Shown here: positions 9,899 to 19,019 of the stretch, piece by piece
Layout of the letters: each line of letters begins with the position of its first letter
How positions within the stretch are numbered: position 1 is the stretch's first letter
NCBI RefSeq assembly: GCF_001709345.1
Contig: NZ_MDTQ01000001.1
Span: 2,204,584-2,268,583, forward strand
DNA from: Terasakiispira papahanaumokuakeensis
GTDB lineage: Bacteria; Pseudomonadota; Gammaproteobacteria; Pseudomonadales; Halomonadaceae
Direction: 5' to 3'
DNA length: 64,000 nt
Notes under the pieces: model-generated
The model's input: only the letters and a program-made list of their open reading frames with translations
Database searches by the model: none
What the model was told of the DNA's origin: nothing
Position numbers and translations under genes: made by a program

Positions 9899-11302
9899 CT
9901 AAAAGTGCACGGCGACAAACAAAGGGTTTCCCTTACGAATGATACGCATCGGCTGAGACTCGTCATGAGGCAAGTGATCAACGATATTGGTTAAGTCATC
10001 AACACTGCTCACTTCTTTTCCAGCCAACATCACAATCACATCACCTCGACGCAGACCCGCCTTGGCCGCAGCGCCGTCTGGGCTAACCCCCGCAATTAAC
10101 ACACCACCATCAAGCTCCCAACGCGCACGCATTTCAGCAGGCAACGCTGCCACTTGAATGCCTAACCGTCCGGCCTTGCCATGATGCTGAGGGTTCGCAC
10201 TGGCCAAATCTCGTTGAGAAGGACGCTGCCCAATTTCTACCGTGACCGTTTTCTCCTCACGGTTACGCATCAATGTAATTTCAGCATCATCACCCGGCGC
10301 TAAACGTCCAATCGTAGGCGGCAAATCAGAGGCTTGATTAATCTCATGACCATTAACGGATAAAACAACATCACCGGATTTAATACCCGCGTCACCTGCA
10401 GGGCCATCAGGATCCACATTCGCAATCAATGCACCGCGAGGGCGATCCAACCCAAATGAATCGGCTAGATCTCGATCAACCTGCTGAATCACAACCCCCA
10501 ACCAACCGCGGGTGACACTGCCGCTATCTTTAATTTGATCAGCAACACGCATAGCTACATTGATGGGGATGGCAAATGACAGCCCCATAAAGCCACCGGA
10601 ACGCGTATAAATCTGAGAGTTAATCCCGACAACTTTTCCATCGAGATTAAACAAAGGACCGCCCGAGTTACCCGGATTAATAGCAACATCCGTCTGGATA
10701 AAAGGCACATAAGTTTCATTGGGTAAAGCGCGACCAATGGCACTCACAATCCCGGCGGTCACACTATGATCAAAACCAAAGGGAGAACCAATGGCCAGGA
10801 CCCATTCACCGACTTGCATGTCATCAGAGTCACCCAATTCAACGACGGGAAGGTCATCTTCATCAATCTTCAAAAGCGCCACATCTGTCAGCGGATCACT
10901 ACCCACCAGTTTGGCCTCGACTTCACGTCGATCATTCAGCCGAACCACAATCTCATCAGCGCCATCCACGACATGATTATTCGTCAAAATGTAGCCATCA
11001 TGACTGATAATAAAACCAGAACCGAGCGACTTACGCTCAGCCGTCCCGCCTCCACGCTGACCTGGAACATCGCCAAAAAAGTGCCTAAAAATATCGGGGA
11101 CTTCGCCATTTGGCCCTGCAAAAGGGGTCATTTGGCGGCCACGTTCAACGGTTTTCGTGGTACTGATATTGACGACGGCTGGCGAAGCTTCTTTCACCAA
11201 GCCAGTGAAGTCAGGCAGTTCACGAGCCTGAGCCGTCAGTGCGCTAAAGCACAGTGCAATAGCCGCTAACCATAAAGACCAGCGTTGCTTTTTAATCAAC
11301 AT
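9899..11302 (-). CDS. mucD: Periplasmic serine protease of the DegP/HtrA family (MucD)
   Basis: A trypsin-like protease/chaperone that degrades misfolded periplasmic proteins. Residues 1-26 form a signal peptide ending in LTAQA. The catalytic triad is visible: His110 (TNNHVVDG), Asp140 (LTDVALLKI) and Ser213 (GNSGGPL). Two PDZ domains follow (about 250-350 and 370-460; the first begins near RGWLGVVIQ). Length 467 matches MucD/DegP. It closes the rpoE-rseA-rseB-rseC set as algU-mucABCD does in Pseudomonas, but here 456 bp separate it from rseC, so it may have its own promoter. I found no convincing sigma-E site immediately upstream. Confidence 0.95.
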   Translation of the reverse strand: MLIKKQRWSLWLAAIALCFSALTAQARELPDFTGLVKEASPAVVNISTTKTVERGRQMTPFAGPNGEVPDIFRHFFGDVPGQRGGGTAERKSLGSGFIISHDGYILTNNHVVDGADEIVVRLNDRREVEAKLVGSDPLTDVALLKIDEDDLPVVELGDSDDMQVGEWVLAIGSPFGFDHSVTAGIVSAIGRALPNETYVPFIQTDVAINPGNSGGPLFNLDGKVVGINSQIYTRSGGFMGLSFAIPINVAMRVADQIKDSGSVTRGWLGVVIQQVDRDLADSFGLDRPRGALIANVDPDGPAGDAGIKSGDVVLSVNGHEINQASDLPPTIGRLAPGDDAEITLMRNREEKTVTVEIGQRPSQRDLASANPQHHGKAGRLGIQVAALPAEMRARWELDGGVLIAGVSPDGAAAKAGLRRGDVIVMLAGKEVSSVDDLTNIVDHLPHDESQPMRIIRKGNPLFVAVHF

Positions 11303-11758
11303 GAAGGACTCCTACTCATGTTCGAATATGTCATTTCTGCAGCCGAGAAGGCTAAAGTTTAGGCTCACGTTCTGTCACGGATTCACATACATTTTTGAAA
11401 CCGGCTTTTTATAAAACCGACTTCAAAACCGACGCAAGTCACAGACAGGATATTCGAGCATAAAAAAACAAGTTGGTTCAGTCTCACAGTTGATTTCAAT
11501 CGCAATAGCGATTGAGGGCGTCACGAATACTTTTAATCGCCATACAAGAGACAAACGTGCAGCCATGTCTTCTCTTTACGTTAAGCAGCCAAAAACATTC
11601 GAGGCTCAAAAAAGCCATCAATACGACAAAAGCAGGAGAAGAAAGAAGGAGAGGGAGAAAAAGACTCGCTAGAAAGCGCTTAAAGCAGAAAGCAGAAAGC
11701 AGAAAGCAGAAAGCAGAAACACAAAAGTCACTTATGGGGAGACACAGGACAATGCCCC
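11303..11758. other. 456-bp spacer between rseC and mucD with repeats
   Basis: No convincing gene: the open frames on both strands here lack family features, and one runs through a heptamer repeat. The spacer is A/G-rich on the plus strand and contains three imperfect AAAACCGAC-like units around 11398-11435 and five copies of AAAGCAG at 11682-11716. In other genomes rseC and mucD homologues lie much closer. It presumably holds the mucD promoter and leader. Confidence 0.6.
11682..11716. repeat. AAAGCAG heptamer, five perfect tandem copies
   Basis: Five exact copies of AAAGCAG occupy 11682-11716, about 40 bp downstream of the rseC stop on the minus strand. A 7-bp unit of this kind is prone to slipped-strand copy-number change. 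It is outside any gene I support, so it would affect spacing or RNA structure rather than a reading frame. Confidence 0.95.
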
Positions 11759-12220
11759 TTAATGGGCACGAGGGAAAACACGATGGATATAGGGAGACTT
11801 CAGGACCGGTCGACGCCACCAAGAAATCATCCACAAAGCCACAGCCAGTCCAACAAAAGCCAATAAGGCAACAAGAGAATCTGCCGCACCACAATACTCT
11901 GCAAGCATTGCAAAGAACACCATACTCAGCAATGGCAACACAAACTGCAACGCAGAAGCTTGCACAAAGTGACTGCCGGACACACCCAGCTCGACCATAT
12001 CCCCAGGCATGAGTTGATCAAAGAGAAGATGATCAACAGATTCATTTCGCACTAACGCAATTTCAGCACGCTGTCGACCAGCCCAACGGGCTAAAACACC
12101 CTGCCCACAGGTACTCGACAACTGGCACTGTGCGCATCCTGTTGCCAAGCAAGGCTTAACCCAAACGGTATCGCCACTCATACGAACGACTTCCGCACGC
12201 TGCCATAAGGTCCCGTCCAT
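11759..12220 (-). CDS. rseC: SoxR-reducing/sigma-E regulatory protein RseC (MucC)
   Basis: A small inner-membrane protein of about 153 residues. The N-terminal cytoplasmic part carries a four-cysteine cluster (C24, C29, C32 and C38 counted from the ATG at 12220) as in RseC, where it is thought to hold an Fe-S centre; two hydrophobic spans follow (about 79-97 and 103-121). RseC homologues modulate sigma-E activity and take part in reducing SoxR through the Rsx system. I chose the ATG at 12220 because GGAGG lies five bases before it; the ATG at 12223 would be too close. It is the fourth gene of the rpoE cluster, about 80 bp after rseB. Confidence 0.9.
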   Translation of the reverse strand: MDGTLWQRAEVVRMSGDTVWVKPCLATGCAQCQLSSTCGQGVLARWAGRQRAEIALVRNESVDHLLFDQLMPGDMVELGVSGSHFVQASALQFVLPLLSMVFFAMLAEYCGAADSLVALLAFVGLAVALWMISWWRRPVLKSPYIHRVFPRAH

Positions 12221-12303
12221 CATGCCCTCCCTACACGATCCACATCATCAACCGTCTGTCATGATGGGATAATCGCATCGATCAATATCAAGGACCACCA
12301 ACC

Positions 12304-13410
12304 TCAAGGCTGAGCCGACTCGTGGGGCGCTTCACGACCAGCCTCCCAACTTTGCAAAATACGATGAGCACTCGTTGCCGGCAATTCACCGACCAAGGTC
12401 ATCGCTAAAGCACCATCGGCATTCACAATAGTACGCACCAAGGCCACGCTCGCCCCAACCTGATGCACGCCCTTAATTAAAGGCGCTTGACGTGCGGGTT
12501 CAAAAAAGACACTAAAAGCCCCTAAACCATCCGAGTAAAATGCACGCAACGCACGCCGCCGGGCATCCAGCTGAACAGGCTCCAGATGTTGTAGATAAAA
12601 CCCATCAGGCAGCCAACCAAAATGACCATGCAATGACTCAGGCAACACTCGTTTAGTCGTTCGATGAGTGGTTAACGATTCACTTGATGACCCACCAGGC
12701 GCACTTGATGGTCCTGAAGACTGCAAAGGCTCGACAGGCGGGTGTCGGTCTCGATTAGCCGCGGCGGTCATCGTCACTTCAGCAAATTCATAAGATTCTA
12801 AAGCGTGTTGCAGAGAGTCCGTAATCGCTTTGCGAAGAATGACTCCAGTCTCACGATCCGCACACATTTCGCGTCCCCAGCGCCAGGTATCTAGCGGCTG
12901 AATCGACACACAACGAGTCAAGCGGCCGGCAATACGCCGATCATTGATCGGCATGACACGGTAGTCATCTTGCCATTGACGAATCGCAGTTTGACGTAAC
13001 CCCGCAGCCAATTGCCGATCCAAGTCCAACGCTGGCAAGGGTTCACCTTCCACCAGGCCAGAAACATGAGCCTCATCCGCAATACGCCAACCTCGAGGAC
13101 GCCCGCTTAAAAAATCAAGCGCATCATGCCAGCCATCATGTGATTGACGATGAGAAACTTGGACAGTTTCAACGACAGTTCCCCGCTGATAAACCAAAAC
13201 ACCTTCTAACTCATAACGACGTGTTGAAGCCGCCGATTGCGACAACCAGTCAGGCACTGCCGCAATAGATTCAGAAGAAGCGGCTAAAGCTGAAGATTGA
13301 GTCGTATCAGCAAATACTCCGCCACTCACTCCAGCCGCCACACATGAGGTCATCAGCATGAGCGCATGATACACAAAGCGAAAAGACCTGCCCTGCCCAT
13401 GGCGGCCCAT
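12304..13410 (-). CDS. rseB: Periplasmic sigma-E regulator RseB (MucB)
   Basis: RseB is a periplasmic protein that binds the anti-sigma factor RseA and shields it from DegS until lipid/LPS signals release it. The N-terminus (about residues 1-34) is a signal peptide ending VFA. The mature protein matches the two-domain MucB/RseB layout: an N-terminal lipoprotein-carrier-like sheet with LEGVLVYQRG and the later DRETGVILRKAI, then a C-terminal domain starting near LPDGFYL. A low-complexity Ser/Pro/Gly linker around residues 225-245 joins them. Length 368 is slightly above the usual 320. It starts three bases after rseA and is surely cotranscribed. Confidence 0.92.
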   Translation of the reverse strand: MGRHGQGRSFRFVYHALMLMTSCVAAGVSGGVFADTTQSSALAASSESIAAVPDWLSQSAASTRRYELEGVLVYQRGTVVETVQVSHRQSHDGWHDALDFLSGRPRGWRIADEAHVSGLVEGEPLPALDLDRQLAAGLRQTAIRQWQDDYRVMPINDRRIAGRLTRCVSIQPLDTWRWGREMCADRETGVILRKAITDSLQHALESYEFAEVTMTAAANRDRHPPVEPLQSSGPSSAPGGSSSESLTTHRTTKRVLPESLHGHFGWLPDGFYLQHLEPVQLDARRRALRAFYSDGLGAFSVFFEPARQAPLIKGVHQVGASVALVRTIVNADGALAMTLVGELPATSAHRILQSWEAGREAPHESAQP

Positions 13411-13413
13411 AGA

Positions 13414-14136
13414 TTAACGCTCCAATGCAGAAGTTTGATGCAGGCTAGAAACCCGTAACAATGGCAATAATCCCTGACGCGTACCGACAGCAGACATTTC
13501 AGCGTGATGCAACAGGTACGGATTCAGTAACCCTTGATTGACCAAGGGTTGCATCGGTGTTTGAGCAGGCTGGCTCACGCGTAAAATATTCCCCGACGAC
13601 ACAGCGGCAGGATAAGCTGCTACTGGCGAACTATAGCGAGAGCTCAAAGACATCGCCGGGGAAGGCACTGCGATAGACTCAGATACGGGCTGAATATCAG
13701 CAGTACGCCGGCCTGCCGTGGACGGTACCACTGCAGCGACACCGTCGCCAACATTCTCTTCACCCGGAAAAGCATTATAAAGCTGCACACCACTGACAAC
13801 AGCAACCGCAACGGAGGCGGCCAAAGCCCCACTACGCATCCACTGTCGCCACTCAGGGTGCCGAGCAGCACTGCGCTTAGCCGCCTCAGAGAGGGCTGCA
13901 GATTGGCCATAAGTGTCTTCGTCTTCTAATGCCGCCATGACACCAGCAGAAATATCACAACCCCAATCAATAGAAGACGTCTCTCGACGCAATACGGCTT
14001 GCGCCAGATGATAACGTCGCCATGTTTGCGCCACTTCTGGCGATGCTTCAACCGCACGCATCAAACGTGGCAAATCCAGATCATCGGCCTCATCATCCAT
14101 CAAACTTGACAGTGACTGACGCACTTGCTCTGACAT
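13414..14136 (-). CDS. rseA: Anti-sigma-E factor RseA (MucA)
   Basis: RseA is a single-pass inner-membrane protein that holds RpoE inactive; regulated cleavage in the periplasm and membrane frees sigma-E. Residues 1-60 form the cytoplasmic sigma-binding domain, with the typical SLSSLMDDEADDLDLPRL start and the WRRYHLAQAVLR helix. One membrane span lies at about 103-121, followed by a Ser/Pro/Ala-rich periplasmic tail of about 120 residues, where RseB would bind. The gene follows rpoE with an unusually long 229-bp spacer, and leads directly into rseB. The order is the same as algU-mucA-mucB in Pseudomonas. Confidence 0.93.
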   Translation of the reverse strand: MSEQVRQSLSSLMDDEADDLDLPRLMRAVEASPEVAQTWRRYHLAQAVLRRETSSIDWGCDISAGVMAALEDEDTYGQSAALSEAAKRSAARHPEWRQWMRSGALAASVAVAVVSGVQLYNAFPGEENVGDGVAAVVPSTAGRRTADIQPVSESIAVPSPAMSLSSRYSSPVAAYPAAVSSGNILRVSQPAQTPMQPLVNQGLLNPYLLHHAEMSAVGTRQGLLPLLRVSSLHQTSALER

Positions 14137-14365
14137 ACCCCTGACCTCTCACACTTAGGCTTTCTTATCACGAGAAATCGTGACCCAAGAAAACACTGCT
14201 CGCTCAAATTCGACTTCTGCCCGCCCTATCCGAAACTCCAGATATCCTCTGGCATCACTGATATGACAGCCCTACTGAGAAATGGTTTTATGATAGCCCT
14301 GTATTTTTTAATGATTTTGCTCAAGAACAAAAGCCAAAACATCATCAAGGCATTTCGCATTTCAC

Positions 14366-14968
14366 TTAATCTTCTATCACCGCTGATTGCTCAGACATCG
14401 CGGGCATCACTACCTTATCGATCGCTTCTCGCGCCCTAAAAATACGCGAGCGCACAGTCCCCACCGGACAATCCATCACCTGAGCAATATCCTCATAACT
14501 CATACCATCGAATTCTCGCAAACTAATGGCTGTTCGTAAGTCATCAGGCAGCTGTTCAATCACGTTATAAATGGCTGACTCCAGCTCATCACGCATCAAG
14601 TTAGCTTCAGGTGTATCACCATCTTTCATCGCCAGGGCGTAGCTATAGTTTTCGGCATCATCCACATCAATATCTGACCCTGGCGGACGCCGGCCGCGTG
14701 CCACCAAGTGATTTTTTGCCGTATTAATCGCAATACGATACATCCAAGTATAAAAAGCACTTTCTGCCCGGAAGCGCGGAAGTGCTCGATACGCCTTAAT
14801 AAACGCTTCTTGCGCTACATCTTGCACCTCAGAGTGGTCCTGTATGTAGCGGCTGATCAATGCAATGATTTTGTGCTGGTATTTTTTCACCAGCAAATCA
14901 AAAGCACGTTTATCTCCCTGCTGGACACGTTCGACCAGGCGTTGGTCGGTCTCCTTCGCAGTCGTCAT
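14366..14968 (-). CDS. rpoE: RNA polymerase sigma factor RpoE (AlgU)
   Basis: The extracytoplasmic-function sigma factor that directs the envelope-stress response. Region 2 includes QDVAQEAFIKAYRALPRFR and the TWMYRIAINTAKNHLV segment; region 4 includes LREFDGMSYEDIAQVMDCP followed by VRSRIFRARE, the -35-recognition helix. Length 200 is normal. It heads the rpoE-rseA-rseB-rseC cluster and is divergent from nadB, a conserved arrangement in pseudomonads and relatives. A GAACTT-N16-TCTAT element about 290 bp upstream suggests autoregulation (separate entry). A GTC-rich direct context gives a modest ribosome-binding site. Confidence 0.97.
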   Translation of the reverse strand: MTTAKETDQRLVERVQQGDKRAFDLLVKKYQHKIIALISRYIQDHSEVQDVAQEAFIKAYRALPRFRAESAFYTWMYRIAINTAKNHLVARGRRPPGSDIDVDDAENYSYALAMKDGDTPEANLMRDELESAIYNVIEQLPDDLRTAISLREFDGMSYEDIAQVMDCPVGTVRSRIFRAREAIDKVVMPAMSEQSAVIED

Positions 14969-15507
14969 CTGGGACTCCCGTCAACATGCGGGGTTCCGCA
15001 TGGGGTTGGCGTGGTTTACCAGGTGTCACAACCTCTTGTGGGTCGTTTCCCGAAGTGGCCACATGATTTCTGATGATAGATTACCATGTCATAGGAAGAT
15101 CATGACACTTTGACAGTGGCTCTTTTTTATCCAGCATTCACATCATACGACAGCGCCATCGTGGTGTATCGCCCCCCAGTAACACACGAAAAACAATCAA
15201 TAAAGGCATGTCCAATAGTCGAGAGCATGACCCACAAATGTGCATGACCAATCAGGCGTGCATAGACACATCAAGATCAATAAAGTTCCCACCTGATAGC
15301 AAACTGATTCCGGCCTCTCCGTTTGAAACAACGCTTTTGTGTTAAATGGTCGTGTTGCCAACAACAATATTCGCCATATTAAAGATTCATATTCTGGCGC
15401 CATGACATAAGAGTAGCGCCACGCATTGGAGATAGTTTTGTCAGAAAGCCAACAGCGGAATAGAATCGGTAACACAGCATAAATCATAGGCCAACGGCAG
15501 GAATCCC
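14969..15507. other. 539-bp divergent rpoE/nadB intergenic region
   Basis: No supported gene. The 96-codon open frame at 15197-15487 on the minus strand has no family features, unusual composition and no ribosome-binding site. The region should hold promoters for both genes; the only one I can point to is the sigma-E-like element at 15262-15289. The rpoE leader would be close to 290 nt long if that promoter is used. Confidence 0.6.
15262..15289 (-). promoter_or_regulatory. Candidate sigma-E promoter for rpoE
   Basis: On the minus strand GGAACTT (15289-15283) is followed after exactly 16 bases by TCTAT (15266-15262). The sigma-E/AlgU consensus is GAACTT-N16/17-TCTGA (or TCAAA), so the -35 is perfect and the -10 matches at three of five positions. 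It points toward rpoE and fits the known autoregulation of this sigma factor. Confidence 0.55.
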
Positions 15508-17118
15508 ATGAGCCAACACTTTCAACATGATGTTCTGGTTATTGGCGGCGGCGCAGCGGGTATGACCGTCGCCTTGGAACTAGCAGAAACAGGACGCATC
15601 GCCCTACTCTGCAAGGGCAAGTTAGGAGAAGGCTCGACACGTTGGGCCCAAGGTGGCATAGCCGCAGTACTGGACGATCAGGACACGGTTGCCGCCCATG
15701 TTGCTGATACGCTAGTCACAGGCGCAGGTCTTTGCCATGAAGACACCACAGAGTTTGTGGTCAAAAATAGTCGCGAAAGCATTGAATGGCTGATCGAGCA
15801 AGGGGTGCCGTTTACTCCGAACGATGAAGCTCAAACACAAGAACGGCTACCCTACCACCTCACGCGTGAGGGCGGACATAGCCACCGAAGGATCATTCAT
15901 GCCGATGATGCGACAGGTTTGGCGGTTGCCACCACATTAACCGATAAAGTCCGCAAGCACCCCAATATCGATATTTTTGAATCCAGAATGGCGATTGACC
16001 TCATCACCCGCCATAAGCTCCGACTGGCAGAACAGGCCTGCGTAGGAGCTTACGTCTTAAATGTCGAAGATGGTCATATTGAAGTGTTCGGCGCCCCTCA
16101 AGTGGTTCTCGCCACAGGAGGCGCCAGCAAGGTCTATCTTTACACATCGAATCCTGATGGCAGCTCTGGTGATGGCATTGCAATGGCCTGGCGCGCAGGT
16201 TGCCGGGTGGCTAATCTGGAGTTCAACCAGTTCCACCCCACTTGCTTATTCCACTCCAAAGCTAAAACTTTCTTAATCAGTGAAGCACTGCGTGGTGAAG
16301 GGGCTTATTTAACATTGCCTAATGGCCAACGCTTTATGCATCGCTTTGATGACCGTGCAGAGCTGGCACCACGCGATATAGTGGCACGCGCAATCGACCA
16401 TGAAATGAAACGCCTGGGCTGTGACCATCTTTTCCTCGACATCAGCCATAAGCCGGCGGATTTTATCAAGCAACACTTCCCCACCATCCATGAACGCTGC
16501 CTAAAATACGGCATTGATATCACTCAAGAAGCTATTCCGATCGTGCCCGCAGCTCACTATACCTGTGGCGGTATCATGGTCGATGGAGAAACAGCGCAAA
16601 CGGATATTCACGGTCTTTATGCTATCGGAGAATGTGCGTTTACTGGACTCCATGGCGCCAACCGCATGGCCAGCAACTCCCTATTGGAATGTATCGTGTA
16701 TGGTCGCGCAGCTGCCGCCAATATTCGCAGTCAACGCCTAGCAACACTTCCAGTACCCACACTGCCAGATTGGGATGAGAGCCAAGTCACCAACTCTGAT
16801 GAAGATATTGTGATCAGCCATAACTGGGACGAGATCAGGCGATTCATGTGGGATTACGTGGGCATCGTCCGCACCCAAAAACGCCTGGAACGGGCACAGC
16901 ACCGAATTGACTTATTGCAGCGAGAAATACAAGAGTACTACAGCAACTATAAAGTCAGCGGAGACTTGATTGAATTACGCAATCTCGCCACTGTTGCAGA
17001 ACTCATTATTCGTTCAGCGCAGCTTCGCCAAGAAAGCCGAGGACTCCATTACATTCTGGACTACCCAGAGACAGCACCCGAGGCCCGGGATACCATATTA
17101 ACTCCAGCCCGCTGGTAG
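15508..17118 (+). CDS. nadB: L-aspartate oxidase
   Basis: NadB is a cytosolic flavoenzyme that oxidises L-aspartate to iminoaspartate, first step of NAD biosynthesis. The FAD-binding motif [17 protein letters not shown] begins near residue 11; other family marks are [18 protein letters not shown], the [18 protein letters not shown] segment with active-site residues, and the C-terminal flavin box [15 protein letters not shown]. Length 536 agrees with E. coli. An AGGAATC motif precedes the ATG. It is divergent from rpoE and convergent with ygfX, with a bidirectional terminator downstream. Succinate dehydrogenase flavoprotein is excluded by the NadB-specific motifs. Confidence 0.97.
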   Translation: MSQHFQHDVLVIGGGAAGMTVALELAETGRIALLCKGKLGEGSTRWAQGGIAAVLDDQDTVAAHVADTLVTGAGLCHEDTTEFVVKNSRESIEWLIEQGVPFTPNDEAQTQERLPYHLTREGGHSHRRIIHADDATGLAVATTLTDKVRKHPNIDIFESRMAIDLITRHKLRLAEQACVGAYVLNVEDGHIEVFGAPQVVLATGGASKVYLYTSNPDGSSGDGIAMAWRAGCRVANLEFNQFHPTCLFHSKAKTFLISEALRGEGAYLTLPNGQRFMHRFDDRAELAPRDIVARAIDHEMKRLGCDHLFLDISHKPADFIKQHFPTIHERCLKYGIDITQEAIPIVPAAHYTCGGIMVDGETAQTDIHGLYAIGECAFTGLHGANRMASNSLLECIVYGRAAAANIRSQRLATLPVPTLPDWDESQVTNSDEDIVISHNWDEIRRFMWDYVGIVRTQKRLERAQHRIDLLQREIQEYYSNYKVSGDLIELRNLATVAELIIRSAQLRQESRGLHYILDYPETAPEARDTILTPARW

Positions 17119-17146
17119 TCCCCACCCGACACAAGCGACCGCGCCT

Positions 17147-17187
17147 TTGATGACTCAGGATCAGTTGGGCTGACCCTGAGTCATCAA
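17147..17187. terminator. Bidirectional hairpin between nadB and ygfX, overlapping ygfX 3' end
   Basis: TTGATGACTCAGG (17147-17159) pairs with CCTGAGTCATCAA (17175-17187), a perfect 13-bp stem; the 15-base loop can form a further 4-bp TCAG/CTGA stem. The right arm lies inside the last codons of ygfX. The T/A flanks are short, so termination efficiency is uncertain, but its place between convergent genes fits a shared terminator. Confidence 0.7.
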
Positions 17188-17595
17188 ACGGCATAATGCC
17201 GCACGCTCTGCAGGCGCGATCATATCAGGCCAAATCAACACTGTACGCTGACTGAAACCAGCACCAGAGCGGCTCAAATTGAGCCCCAACCAGACAGGAC
17301 CACGCCAACACACGCGCTTAACACGCACACGCTGACCATTCACGAGCCATAGATGCCACTCACCATCAACCGCACAGTGCAATGCAACCCACTGCTTCTG
17401 GGCACCAAGCCCCAAATGATCAACAGTCAACAGAAGACCCCAAACAGCACCACAGACAAAGCCTAAAGTGATGTCCAGCTGGCAAGCCAAATAGGCACTT
17501 CCCAGCAGCCCCGCCAATAAGGCGAGAGCATAAGCCTGACGAGCCTGCTTAGAGGCCTTTATACTGATCCAAAGAGCCGCCTTCAGCATGTTCAA
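17161..17595 (-). CDS. ygfX: YgfX/CptA-like membrane protein
   Basis: A protein of about 144 residues with two adjacent membrane spans (about 22-36 and 42-60) followed by a soluble domain with the pattern WHLWLVNGQR...WLGLNL and a C-terminal WPDMIAPAERAALCRLM. This matches the small YgfX (CptA) family encoded next to sdhE; in E. coli it has been linked to cell-division/cytoskeleton toxicity and to SdhE. It overlaps the end of sdhE by up to 47 bp; the ATG two codons in (17589) is an equally good start. The overlap indicates translational coupling. Confidence 0.75.
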   Translation of the reverse strand: MNMLKAALWISIKASKQARQAYALALLAGLLGSAYLACQLDITLGFVCGAVWGLLLTVDHLGLGAQKQWVALHCAVDGEWHLWLVNGQRVRVKRVCWRGPVWLGLNLSRSGAGFSQRTVLIWPDMIAPAERAALCRLMTQGQPN

Positions 17596-17839
17596 TAATC
17601 ATCAGTAAAATACGGCGCCGACCGGGCTCATCGGGCAGGTTGCGGCGCATGAGCCAAGAAAATAAATCCTGGTCCTCCTCTTCCAAAAGATCGCGATAGA
17701 GCCCCTGATCTTCTTCTGAAAGACCGTCATAGCGATCACGTAGAAAAGGCACCAACAGCAAATCCAATTCCCACATACCCCGGCGGCTATGCCAATAAAG
17801 TCGTTTACGCTGTGGATCCTGTGCTTGTTCTGTTGTCAT
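17549..17839 (-). CDS. sdhE: FAD assembly factor SdhE
   Basis: SdhE (YgfY/CptB) promotes covalent attachment of FAD to succinate dehydrogenase and fumarate reductase. The hallmark RRGMWELDLLL with the RGxxE signature is at about residues 19-29, followed by an acidic helix (YRDLLEEEDQDLFSWL) and the usual RILLMIIEH-like C-terminus. I use the ATG at 17839 (MTTEQAQ); the frame is open 15 codons further upstream to 17884, but that extension resembles no SdhE. The protein is then 96 residues, a normal size. Downstream ygfX overlaps it. Both lie beside nadB as in many gammaproteobacteria. Confidence 0.93.
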   Translation of the reverse strand: MTTEQAQDPQRKRLYWHSRRGMWELDLLLVPFLRDRYDGLSEEDQGLYRDLLEEEDQDLFSWLMRRNLPDEPGRRRILLMIIEHAEGGSLDQYKGL

Positions 17840-18282
17840 GTTGAGTCTGGCCTTACGTTCAATGTCAATTACGTTCAGTGCCAAGGGAGCGAAATGTCAC
17901 ACCTCACCTTGATCTTAAACACCTAAAACCTCTAACCTTTTGATATGAAAGAGGCTTTATCCACATATGAGGGTTACCATTATAGCGCCATCATGGCATA
18001 AATGATGCCTAGTATAACGACAGGAAGGGAAACCGGTATATGACTCAGACCATAAGGTCATCGTAAAGCATTGTTAAAGTCACGAAATTTTTACACTAAC
18101 CGCTTGTTTAATGGCGAATTATTGTGTATTCAGGAAAGTCAGTATAAGTTTGACCAGCATTCCTTGAAACAGTTACTTGAAAGCCAGCAGGCACGTTACT
18201 CCTTAAGATGCAGTTTGACGTAGTGTGCCACCAAGCCATAGGCCAATATAGGCCCGTTTGATTCAAGTCGTGGAGCCAGGGC
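17840..18282. other. 443-bp divergent sdhE/ihfB intergenic region
   Basis: No gene seen. Close to sdhE is a 16-nt imperfect tandem pair (ACGTTCAATGTCAATT at 17855-17870 and ACGTTCAGTGCCAAGG at 17871-17886). Further right are a small GGCAT/ATGCC hairpin near 17996-18010 and AT-rich DNA suited to promoters. rpsA, which precedes ihfB in many relatives, is absent here. Confidence 0.6.
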
Positions 18283-18576
18283 ATGACCAAGTCGGAACTC
18301 ATCGAACAGATTGCAATGAAGCAGCCCGAACTAAGTGCCAAGCAAGTCGAGGCCGCCGTAAAGCTGATACTGGAACAGATTACAGACACACTCTCAGAAA
18401 AAGGCCGAGTGGAAATCCGTGGGTTTGGTAGTTTTTCCCTTCACTACAGAGAGGCTCGCCAAGGCCGCAACCCCAAAACGGGTGATCCGGTATCACTGGA
18501 TGGTAAGTTTGTGCCACACTTTAAACCCGGGAAAGAGCTAAGAGAGCAGGTCAATGTCAGCAAAGATGATGAGTAA
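18283..18576 (+). CDS. ihfB: Integration host factor beta subunit
   Basis: IhfB pairs with IhfA to bend DNA at specific sites, affecting transcription, recombination and replication. The 97-residue protein has the DNABII fold: [11 protein letters not shown] start, the [11 protein letters not shown] beta segment, and the arm [14 protein letters not shown] with the intercalating proline, then [12 protein letters not shown]. These distinguish IhfB from HU and IhfA. A GAGCCAGGGC stretch before the ATG gives a weak ribosome-binding site. It is followed by lapA-lapB, an order also known in other gammaproteobacteria. Confidence 0.96.
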   Translation: MTKSELIEQIAMKQPELSAKQVEAAVKLILEQITDTLSEKGRVEIRGFGSFSLHYREARQGRNPKTGDPVSLDGKFVPHFKPGKELREQVNVSKDDE

Positions 18577-18632
18577 GAGCACCTGACAAGCGCCGGTTCA
18601 ATCCGCTACTATCGCATAACCCTTGTCGGTTA

Positions 18633-19010
18633 ATGGCCTTTTGTCTCATGCGAACATTAAAATCATTATTCACACTGCTGCTACTGAGCCTAGTGCTAGT
18701 AGCAGGTCTTTGGTTTTCTATTCGAAACCCACAAAGTGTGTCACTGGATCTGATTGCCTTTCAATTACCCCCTATAAGTTTGGCATTGCTACTGATTGTC
18801 ATGTTGCTGCTGGGGACCTTGTTAGGCGCTATTTTGATGCTACCTTGGATCGCAAGGCTGAAAAAGCGATCGCATAAAATTGAACGTGCTCAAAAGCGTC
18901 AGCATGAAGAACTTCATCAATTGAGAACGTTGAACCTCAAAGACTCGACAGCCTTTAAAGATCATTCAACCACTCAAAAAAGCCACTTCCTCAAAGACAC
19001 CTCAGGCTAG
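18633..19010 (+). CDS. lapA: LapA-like LPS assembly membrane protein (DUF1049)
   Basis: A small inner-membrane protein with two spans (about residues 9-27 and 44-67, from the first ATG) and a basic, helical cytoplasmic tail. The pattern GLWFSIRNPQSVSLDLIAFQLPPISLALL identifies the LapA/YciS family (shown only in part as landmark NPQSVSLDL). LapA and LapB work together in regulating lipopolysaccharide synthesis by controlling LpxC turnover through FtsH. The ATG at 18633 and the ATG at 18648 are both possible starts; the shorter form begins MRTLKSLF and looks more like the family. lapB follows after 9 bp, so the two are cotranscribed. The tail after residue 85 is longer than in E. coli. Confidence 0.88.
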   Translation: MAFCLMRTLKSLFTLLLLSLVLVAGLWFSIRNPQSVSLDLIAFQLPPISLALLLIVMLLLGTLLGAILMLPWIARLKKRSHKIERAQKRQHEELHQLRTLNLKDSTAFKDHSTTQKSHFLKDTSG

Positions 19011-19019
19011 ACGAAACGA

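Noticed and set aside
11496-12012. Long open frames on both strands around the rseC-mucD spacer
   Set aside because: They run through the heptamer repeat or lie antisense to rseC, and neither has family features or start signals.
15197-15487. 96-codon open frame in the rpoE/nadB intergenic region
   Set aside because: No ribosome-binding site, unusual composition, no family pattern, and it covers the candidate rpoE promoter.
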